Position numbers and translations under genes: made by a program. DNA of 64,000 nucleotides from Paenibacillus daejeonensis DSM 15491 (GTDB lineage: Bacteria; Bacillota; Bacilli; Paenibacillales; Paenibacillaceae): positions 186,001-250,000 of the forward strand of contig NZ_KB899664.1 of NCBI RefSeq assembly GCF_000378385.1, given 5' to 3'. The notes under the pieces are model-generated. The model saw nothing but the letters and a program-made list of their open reading frames with translations, made no database searches and was not told the origin of the DNA. Numbering within the stretch: position 1 is the stretch's first letter; each line of letters opens with the position of its first letter. Positions 24,890 to 32,800 of this stretch are shown one piece after another.

Positions 24890-26131
24890 GTGGAAAAAGG
24901 GAAAGCACGCTTCTCCCATCATTTTATCCTGCTGGTCATAGGGCAGGTCGTCTCCATTCTGGGCACAGCACTCATGCGGTTTGTGCTCTCGCTGTATGTT
25001 CTTGACTTGACGGGGAGGGCCGATGTGTTCGCTGCACTGCTGGCGCTATCCCATTTACCCCTGCTGCTATCCCCTGTAGGAGGGGCGCTCGCGGACCGGA
25101 TGGATCGCCGGCGGCTGATGATCCTGCTGGACCTTACTGGCAGCGTCATTGTCTTAAGTCTACTACTGGCCATGGCGGCGGGAGAGCCGCCGGTTGCGCT
25201 CATTGGCGGACTGATGATGCTGCTGGCAGTAGTCAGCGCCATCTATTCACCAACGGTGCTGGCGAGCATCCCCCAGTTGGTGCCACAGGACCGTCTGGAG
25301 CAGGCCAATGGCATGGTCAGCAGTGTGCAAGCCTTGTCCGCTGTAGCCGCACCGCTTGCTGGCGGCATCCTCTACAGTCTGGTTGGGGCACCGGTACTAG
25401 CGGGAGCCAGTGCCGTCGCCCTTCTGCTCTCGGGGATGCTGCTGTTGTTCATTCGCATCCCTCGTGTGCGAAGCGGCGGGCCAGTCCCGACCGTGGGCCA
25501 AGACCTCAAGGACGGCTTCGCCTATGTCACGCGCCAGGGGCTGATCCGTAAGGCGGTCCTTCTGGCAGCGCTGCTGAATTTCATTCTGACGCCGTTTTTT
25601 CTTGTTGGTGCACCTTATATTCTCCGGGTCGTCATGGAGAGCAGTGATACTCGCTATGGCCTAGGGGTCGGACTCATTCAGGCAGCGGTTATCGTGGGCG
25701 CGCTGTCGGTTGGCAAGCTTGCCAAGCGTTTTGCCGTGCCGTTATTGTATCGCTGGCTCTACGTGATTGCGGTTCTGCTGGTACCGCTGGCGCTGTCCCT
25801 CACGCCTCTTGGTCTGCTGTCAGGACATGATATGCCGTATCTACTATTCCTGGTGTGTGCAATGCCGGTCGCCGGGTTGATGACCATGATTTCGATTGCT
25901 GTCATCAGCCGGGTTCAGAAGGAAACGCCGCCGCTCCATCTGGGCAAAGTCCTGGCCATCATTACCATGGCTTCTCAATGTGCAGCCCCTCTCGGACAAC
26001 TGGTGTATGGACTGGTGATCCGGAGTGCGGGCAGCCGGATTCATCTGGTTGTATTGATGGTCAGCGCGGCCATGGCCCTATTGGCGGGAGGGGCTCGAAG
26101 GTTGCTGTATAACGAAGGGGAGCGTGGATAA
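24890..26131 (+). CDS. MFS efflux transporter, DHA3-like
   Basis: The protein has 413 residues with about twelve membrane spans. The GTG start follows AGAAGG by about 9 nt. The loop 2-3 signature is present (GGALADRMDRRRLMILLDLT), as in drug:proton antiporters of the macrolide-efflux type. It is the first gene behind the TetR operator, so it is probably derepressed by the compound it exports. The FtsX-type permease begins directly after its stop, so translation is tightly coupled. The substrate cannot be read from the sequence. Confidence 0.87.
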   Translation: MEKGKARFSHHFILLVIGQVVSILGTALMRFVLSLYVLDLTGRADVFAALLALSHLPLLLSPVGGALADRMDRRRLMILLDLTGSVIVLSLLLAMAAGEPPVALIGGLMMLLAVVSAIYSPTVLASIPQLVPQDRLEQANGMVSSVQALSAVAAPLAGGILYSLVGAPVLAGASAVALLLSGMLLLFIRIPRVRSGGPVPTVGQDLKDGFAYVTRQGLIRKAVLLAALLNFILTPFFLVGAPYILRVVMESSDTRYGLGVGLIQAAVIVGALSVGKLAKRFAVPLLYRWLYVIAVLLVPLALSLTPLGLLSGHDMPYLLFLVCAMPVAGLMTMISIAVISRVQKETPPLHLGKVLAIITMASQCAAPLGQLVYGLVIRSAGSRIHLVVLMVSAAMALLAGGARRLLYNEGERG

Positions 26132-28465
26132 ATGTTGAAGAAGCTGGCTGTCCGGGATTTGACCAGGAATAAAGTGATTACCGCGGTCCTGTTCCTGTTT
26201 ATTGCGTCATCCGCGGCACTAGCGGCTGCGGCCGCCCTGATGGTAGCTGAGTTAAGCAGCTCGGTGTCCCGGTTTTTCGAGGCTGCGGCTGTGCCGCATG
26301 TCGTGCAGATGCATGCGGGAGAGGTAGACCAGGCGGCCATCGATGACTTCTCCGCCTCCCAATCGTCCGTCGTTCTTCAGCAAACGGTGGAGATGATCCC
26401 TGTCTCTGCTGGCGCGCTTCGGATTGGCTCCTCTGACGGGGGCCGTCCATCCGAGGTGATGGACAATGCTTTTGTACAACAGAGTCTCAGATTCGACTAC
26501 TTGCTCGATCTGGATAATCGCATTGCCGAGATTGAGCCGGGGGAAGTGGGCGTCCCCGTCTATTATAAGGAGCAACTGAAGCTTCAAGAAGGAGACCTCG
26601 TCCGCATTGTCACGGAGCAGGGGGAGATGACCTGGCGAATTGCCGCTTTTGTACGGGATGTTCAGATGAACCCCGCGCTAATCAGCTCCAAGCGGTTTGT
26701 CCTGCATGAGGAGGACTGGACGGCGCTGGCTGGTCACATTGAGGCGAGGGAATACCTGATCACGTTCCGGCTGACGGATCCCTCGCTGGCGGGCGGGCTG
26801 GAGCAGGCTTACCGGGCAGCGGGACTGCCGCAGCAGGGGCCGTCGATTACTTATGGACTGCTGCGGACGCTGCACCTGCTGACGGACGGCATCGTCATCG
26901 CCGTCATCATCCTGGCCAGCTTGCTGCTCATAGGGATCTCCGCATTATGCCTCCGCTTCACGATGAGCGCTACCCTGGAGGAAGATTACCGGGAGATTGG
27001 CATTCTGAGGGCTCTGGGTCTGCCCGGTCGTTGGATTCGCCAGCTGTATCTCGGCAAATATGCAGTTATTACAGTGCTGGCCTGTCTGGCGGGCTACGGG
27101 GTGGCTTTGCCAGCTGGCAGGCTGATTACGGATCAGATGGCTTTGTATATGGGGAGAACGGCGCCAGGTTCGGCTACGTATCTGGTTCCACTTGGAGCGG
27201 TTGTGCTGGTGGGGCTGGTTGTGCTGGCTATCTGTTGGCTGATGCTGGGCCGCCTGGGCCGGGTCAGTCCTGTAGACGCGATCCGGACAGGGATGGCTCC
27301 AGCTGCTGGTCGGGTTGGACGGGCACCGGCCATTCACCGGAGCCGACTGCCGTTATCGCTGCTGCTGGCAGCCAAAGACATCCGATCGCGCCTGCCCATG
27401 TACAGTCTGCTGTGCGGGGTATACGTACTAGGCTTAATCTTGTTGTTGATTCCGCAACAACTGCTCCACACCTTTAATTCGCCAGACTTTATCTCCTACA
27501 TGGGAGCGGCTCGCAGTGACCTTCGCTTGGATCTGAGGCCATCGGGGCCGCTGACAGACAAGCAAATAGAGGAATTGGACGTATCGATTCAACAGGATGG
27601 CGAAACCGAGCGTTATGCGCTGTTTGTGACAAGCGCCTGGCAAGTCGTCGATCAGGCAGGGGAGACAGAAACGATCTACGTCGAGCAAGGCGATTTCCGT
27701 GTCTTCCCCATTCAATATGCGAGTGGGGGAGCACCAGAGCAAGCGGATCAGCTGGCCCTCTCCGATCTGTTGGCGAGTAGTCTGGGCAAGCAGGTCGGAG
27801 ACCAAGTGGTGACGATCGCAGGCGGCGTGGAACGGGAGCTGACCGTCAGCGGCATTTATCAGGATATCACCAACGGAGGCAAGACCGCCAAGGCCCTCAT
27901 CGCCGCGTCGCCAGAAGACCGCCTCTGGGTGACAGCAGCTATCAATCTGGCGGAGGTGACGAATCTGCAGCAGAAACGGCAGTCCTATGCCGAGGCATTC
28001 CCGGAAGCACGCGTAACGGATATGCAGGATTATTTGGCGCAGACGCTGGGTGGTACGATCCGCCAGGTTGAGCGGGTGTCGCTGGCTGCCGCTCTGCTCG
28101 CGGTGATTGTTGGCGCGACGATTACGGGGCTCTTTTACCGGCTGCTGCTGGCCAAGGATGCTTCACAGATTGCGATCATGCGCAGTATGGGCTTCGCGGC
28201 ATGGGCGATGCGGGGTCAGTATATGACTCGTGTAACCCTGCTGCTGACAATAGGGCTAATCCTGGGCACTTGTCTGGCTGGTGTGGGCGGTAATATGTTG
28301 GCAGGTGTTATGGGGGCCAGGTTTGGGGCAGCGGGCATCCGGCTGCTGCCCCTGCCGCTAGCGGTCCAGTTGGGCTACACGTTGCTGCTGGCCGGGGGCA
28401 CGGCATGGGCTGCGTGGTTTACGGTACGGACAGCGATAACGGAGCGGAAGGGAGTGCGGGTATGA
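26132..28465 (+). CDS. FtsX/MacB-type ABC transporter permease
   Basis: The protein has 777 residues. An N-terminal membrane span (VITAVLFLFIASSAALAAAA) precedes an extracellular domain. Two FtsX domains follow, one near 250-390 (EEDYREIGILRALGLPGRWI) and one near 650-777 (ASQIAIMRSMGFAAWAMRGQ), with a second extracellular region between them. The large permease with duplicated FtsX halves resembles lipoprotein- or peptide-handling exporters (BceB/LolE style). Its ATG follows the MFS stop directly, and its own stop overlaps the ATPase start. Confidence 0.88.
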   Translation: MLKKLAVRDLTRNKVITAVLFLFIASSAALAAAAALMVAELSSSVSRFFEAAAVPHVVQMHAGEVDQAAIDDFSASQSSVVLQQTVEMIPVSAGALRIGSSDGGRPSEVMDNAFVQQSLRFDYLLDLDNRIAEIEPGEVGVPVYYKEQLKLQEGDLVRIVTEQGEMTWRIAAFVRDVQMNPALISSKRFVLHEEDWTALAGHIEAREYLITFRLTDPSLAGGLEQAYRAAGLPQQGPSITYGLLRTLHLLTDGIVIAVIILASLLLIGISALCLRFTMSATLEEDYREIGILRALGLPGRWIRQLYLGKYAVITVLACLAGYGVALPAGRLITDQMALYMGRTAPGSATYLVPLGAVVLVGLVVLAICWLMLGRLGRVSPVDAIRTGMAPAAGRVGRAPAIHRSRLPLSLLLAAKDIRSRLPMYSLLCGVYVLGLILLLIPQQLLHTFNSPDFISYMGAARSDLRLDLRPSGPLTDKQIEELDVSIQQDGETERYALFVTSAWQVVDQAGETETIYVEQGDFRVFPIQYASGGAPEQADQLALSDLLASSLGKQVGDQVVTIAGGVERELTVSGIYQDITNGGKTAKALIAASPEDRLWVTAAINLAEVTNLQQKRQSYAEAFPEARVTDMQDYLAQTLGGTIRQVERVSLAAALLAVIVGATITGLFYRLLLAKDASQIAIMRSMGFAAWAMRGQYMTRVTLLLTIGLILGTCLAGVGGNMLAGVMGARFGAAGIRLLPLPLAVQLGYTLLLAGGTAWAAWFTVRTAITERKGVRV

Positions 28466-29304
28466 GGGGGATTCAAGATAGCGGTAATTTAGCGGGGCAT
28501 AAGGAGGAAGGCACTCGGATGGTGGATGTGACGGGGGTGGCAAGGCCGGCCATTATAGAAGCCAGGCAGCTCTCCAAGAGTTATGTTTTGGGAGGCAAGC
28601 AGCATCCGGTGCTGGATCGTGTCGATTTGAGCGTTAGGCAAGGCGAGTTTGTAACCGTAATGGGGCCATCCGGCTGCGGCAAGTCGACTTTACTGTACCT
28701 GCTTAGCGGACTGGAACCAGCTACTGACGGTGAAGTGAGTTTCTGCGGTGTATCGCTCGAAGCGATGTCGGAGGCACAGCGGGCCGAGCTGCGACTGCAG
28801 CGGATGGGCTTCATTTTTCAGCAAAGCCATCTCCTGCGGCAGCTGAGCCTGCTGGACAATATCGTACTCTCCGCCTATGCGGCGAAGAAGGTCGATCGTA
28901 AACAGCTGACAGCGCGTGCGCTGTCACTAATGGCAGACATGGGGATTGCGGAGCTGGCGCATCAGGATATGACATCTGTATCCGGGGGTCAGTTGCAGCG
29001 GGCTGCTATCTGCCGGGCCCTGATGAATGAGCCGGAGATCGTGTTCGGAGATGAGCCCACTGGTGCGTTGAACTCTAGCTCGACCCGCGATGTGCTGGAG
29101 ATCCTGCAGGGAATCCATAGCCAGGGTACAGCCATTCTGTTAGTTACGCATGATGCCAAGGTAGCGATCCGCTCGGAGCGCATTCTCTACATGCTCGACG
29201 GCAGACTGGTGGACGAGTGCCAGCTGGGGCCTTACGAGAGCGAAGGCGATCTGGAGGCGCGGGAACGCAAGGTAGGCAATTGGCTGGAGCGGATGGGCTT
29301 CTGA
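28462..29304 (+). CDS. ABC transporter ATP-binding protein, MacB/LolD type
   Basis: The protein has 280 residues from the ATG at 28462, which overlaps the permease stop (ATGA). An alternative ATG at 28519 has a strong AAGGAGG but a longer spacing; the first 19 residues are unconserved, so either start is possible. Walker A is GPSGCGKST, the Q-loop is FIFQQSHLL, the signature is SVSGGQLQRAAICRAL and Walker B is EIVFGDEPTGALN. A switch His is present (LLVTHD). It powers the FtsX permease. A possible riboswitch remnant begins right after its stop. Confidence 0.93.
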   Translation: MRGIQDSGNLAGHKEEGTRMVDVTGVARPAIIEARQLSKSYVLGGKQHPVLDRVDLSVRQGEFVTVMGPSGCGKSTLLYLLSGLEPATDGEVSFCGVSLEAMSEAQRAELRLQRMGFIFQQSHLLRQLSLLDNIVLSAYAAKKVDRKQLTARALSLMADMGIAELAHQDMTSVSGGQLQRAAICRALMNEPEIVFGDEPTGALNSSSTRDVLEILQGIHSQGTAILLVTHDAKVAIRSERILYMLDGRLVDECQLGPYESEGDLEARERKVGNWLERMGF

Positions 29305-29305
29305 G

Positions 29306-29376
29306 GAGGTATTGAAAAGCAGGGACGCAAAGCCAGCATAGGGCTAGAGAAAGAAGACAGCACCTGTGTCAAAAAT
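29306..29376 (+). promoter_or_regulatory. Possible degenerate c-di-GMP-I (GEMM) riboswitch
   Basis: The segment contains GAAA, four bases, then GGGACGCAAAGCC, with the same order and spacing as the GNRA loop and core of c-di-GMP-I riboswitches. A GGGCTA similar to the usual GGxCTA follows, and then GACAGC. The 5' partner strand (GCAAACC-like) is not recognisable: GAGGAGGTATT stands there and pairs poorly. It may be a relic, a diverged variant or a chance match. A terminator follows at 29389, and the next gene is a giant adhesin, a typical c-di-GMP target. Confidence 0.3.
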
Positions 29377-29388
29377 GCCAAGTCACTT

Positions 29389-29417
29389 AACCCCTCGCCC
29401 TGGTGAGGGGTTTTACT
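29389..29417 (+). terminator. Intrinsic terminator
   Basis: AACCCCTC (29389-29396) pairs with GAGGGGTT (29405-29412), the latter running into TTTTACTTT. It either ends the export operon or is the expression platform of the riboswitch-like segment before it. Confidence 0.8.
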
Positions 29418-29426
29418 TTACCCACC

Positions 29427-29720
29427 AACGCACCAAAGTTCCTCTATTTGCTCGGCAATCCGCCGGAGGTCCGCTGTAACGCACCAAAGTTCCTCTATTC
29501 GCTCGCAACTCCGCCGGACGTCCGCTGTAGCGCACCAAAGTTCCTCTATTTGCTCGGCAATCCGTTGAACGTCCGCTGTAACGCACCAAAGTTCCTCTAT
29601 TTTCTCAGCAATCCGCCGAACGTCCGCTGTAACGCACCAAAGTTCCTCTATTTGCTCGCAACTCCGCCGAACGTCCGCTGTAACGCACCAAAGTTCCTCT
29701 ATTTGCTCGACAAACCGCCG
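29427..29720. repeat. 51-bp tandem repeat, five full copies and one partial
   Basis: Each unit begins AACGCACCAAAGTTCCTCTA and ends near GTCCGCTGT. Copies start at 29427, 29478, 29529, 29580 and 29631, with a degenerate sixth from 29682. Because 51 is divisible by three, reading frames stay open on both strands, but no ribosome site was found for either. The array fills the space between the terminator and the adhesin gene. The stretch 29721-29842 probably holds the adhesin promoter, which could not be pinned down. Confidence 0.85.
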
Positions 29721-29842
29721 CTGTCCGCCCTCGCGCACGGAAATTTCAGAAACTGTAGAGGTCCAAGTTTTACCATGGTGAGTGACCAATACAGTCAGAA
29801 TCGTTTTATCATCCTATCCACAGAAAGGTTGAAGAGAACACC

Positions 29843-32800
29843 GTGCGAAAATATGCAAAATTCTTATTGATGTGCTTGCTCGTTGTTGCCTTGCAGGTCA
29901 GTTCCATTTCAAACGTATTATTTACATACGCAGCAGGGACTGGCAACGACGTGACGAGTGAAGTAGCTTCACAATTCATCACAGGTGTAGACATTAGAGA
30001 AAAGACGGGCACCATACCGGGGACTACACTTGTTGGTACACCTGATTTAGAGAAAGATACTGATTTTATGTTGTACTACGAGTTTACCGTACCGAATGTA
30101 CATAATATCCTCGAGAATGACTACATTATTTTTGATGTTCCTGCGGCCATTAAATTACCCCAGCTTGCAGCAGGTCAAGAATTACAGATAACCACCCTGG
30201 ATATTCCCGAAGAAAACACATTCGTTGCTACAGCTTATTTGTTGGCTGACAACAAGATCAAGCTTGTTTTTTCGAACAGTGTTGAGACGCTATCTAATGT
30301 AGGTGGCGCGTTTTTCTTGGCGGGTAATTTTGACGAAGCCCATATTAATGAGGATGGCACAGCGACGGATATTTCGTTTGGTATTCCGAACCAAACCGTA
30401 ACGCTCACCTTCAAAGAAGCTCCATTGCCTGAGCCGGACCCCGTTACGGTACAAAAGGACGGAGCGATCACGAACGGAACAGACATTGAGTGGACCATTA
30501 CAGTCAACAAAGAGAATGTTGCTGTGAACAATGCTGTGCTCGTGGATGAGATTCCAGCTAGTCAGGTTCTCGATCAGTCATCAATCAGAATTAATGGTGC
30601 TGCACCTACAGATGGTGTATCCGTAATTGACAATAACTTGTCGATTGCATTGGGTGACATTACAACCCAGCAAGAAATCACCTTTGTTACGTCATTAAAG
30701 GAAGCGGCACTGCTTGCGGCACTGGAGGCAGGAGAGACATCCATTGCTGTAATCAATACCGCTTACCTGGAGCATGACGATGACAAGACAACGAATGTGG
30801 ATAGCCCAAAAACGGTCACCATTCCACTGAATATTTTGAGCAAGTCAGGAAACTATGATTCTACCACGACAACAAATAATACAAAAAATATTACCTGGAC
30901 GATTGTCGTGAATGAAGATGAGTTAGCATTTGACAATGCCCTTATTAAGGACACACTTCCATCTGGACTCACCTATATTACTGGAACAGCAACTGTAAAT
31001 GGTGCTAGTGTTACTCCGGGTGTAGACGGCTCTGAGCTTACTTTCAACCTGGGTAATATTACGACCGAAGTTATGATTACGTACGAAACAGAGATTGATC
31101 CTGCTCGTTTTCAAACAAATGGCTCCTATACGTTCAGAAACGAAGCGGTCCTTACCTGGGAGGGTCTGACTGGAGCAGGAGTCATGAAAGAGGCTTCAGT
31201 AGGTGTTGGAAGTGGCTTATTCAACAAGTCAGGTGCGGGGTATAACCGGGCGAATGGTGTCATTTCATGGTCCATTTCGATTAATAATGACAATATTACC
31301 TTGGATGCACCAACAATTACGGATGTAATCCCAAGCACGCAAGAGTATATTGAAGGGTCTGCTCGCATTGTGGACCATCAAGGCAATGCTTATGCTGGCG
31401 GTGCATTTGACTATGATACTGCAACCAGAACACTCACCTATGAGTTCAGTTCTGATATTAATTCCAGGTACACCATTACCTTTGACACAAAGCCAGCTTC
31501 GACAGAAGACATCACGGCTAATGCCAGTGGCAGCTTCTCAAATACAGCTACGTTCTCGAGTGGGACAATTACCCGTACGAGTACAGGCACGCAGAACTAT
31601 ACAAGCAATGTGCTGAAAAAAGATGCAGAAGGCTATGATCTAAATGTAGCTGAACGTACGATTACTTGGAAGCTGACTGTTAATGAAAACGGGGCAACGA
31701 CCCCAAGTGCAGCGAAAGCAGGAACGGATGCTAGTTTGTACAATCGGATTGCACTTCCAAATGTAAGTATTGTCGATGCGATTCCTGACGGACTAACCTT
31801 CCAGCCAGACAGCGTCATCGTACGTAATCTTAGCGGTAATCCAGTTACCAATCTGGTCAACGTTAGTGAAAGTGGGACAGGTGTCGTCACCTTCGATTTC
31901 AATGCAAGCATTACAGAGCAATATACGATTGAGTTCAAAACAGCCATTACGGATCTGTCCAAATTTACGTCACAAAATAACGCGTTGAATAATGGGAATT
32001 TCAATGTGACGAATGAAGCAACATTAACCCATGATTCCACGACAAGATCCAATACCGATCCTGCAACGCAAACCATTAGGAACCATATTGTAAGTAAAAA
32101 GGGCATTCCGACTGCTTTCGGTAACAAGTATGTGGATTGGGTTGTCTATCTGAACTCCAATGCCGTTAATCTGAATCAGCTGCTGGATGTCGATAAATTC
32201 TGGTTGATCGATAACCTGCAAGCAGGCCTTGAGCTAGACACAACCAGCGTGGAGCTCATCGAATATAGTGGAGCCATTCTTGTACCTGACAGTATTCCAG
32301 CGGACGGAAATGATGGGCTAGGTGCAGGAACTTCAATAACACTAGATGGCTCGCATATTGTCTATGATGCGACGACGAGAGAATTTAGATTTAATTTCCC
32401 GACCGAGACGATTGATAAAGCGTACAAGCTTTCGTTCCGTACGTATGTAACAGAAACGGTCACCTCGGGTTCCAGCTTCACAAACAGCATTAACCTGTTT
32501 GGTTCGAAAGACGATGTAGCGGTGCCAATTGATGGTGCGTATCAGTCCAGTGATGGGCGTCAAGTCACCTTCTTGCAAGCAGGAAGTATGGGCTACGGCA
32601 ATCTCGGTCAATTTATCGTTCATAAGGTAGATTTGAATAATACTAACGTTAAATTATCCGGTGCAACCTTCGCCCTGTATGATCAATATGGCAATAAGGT
32701 TCAAGAGAAAGCAACCGTAGACGGAGAACTGGAATTCAATCGAATCAAGTTCGACCTGCCTTACTATATTAAAGAGGTAGAGGCGCCAACAGGCTATCTT

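Noticed and set aside
29427-29720. CRISPR-like array
   Set aside because: Units are contiguous 51-bp tandem repeats without unique spacers, and no cas gene is present.
29403-29870. 155-residue frame through the repeat array
   Set aside because: It stays open only because the unit length is divisible by three; it has no ribosome site and runs over the adhesin start.
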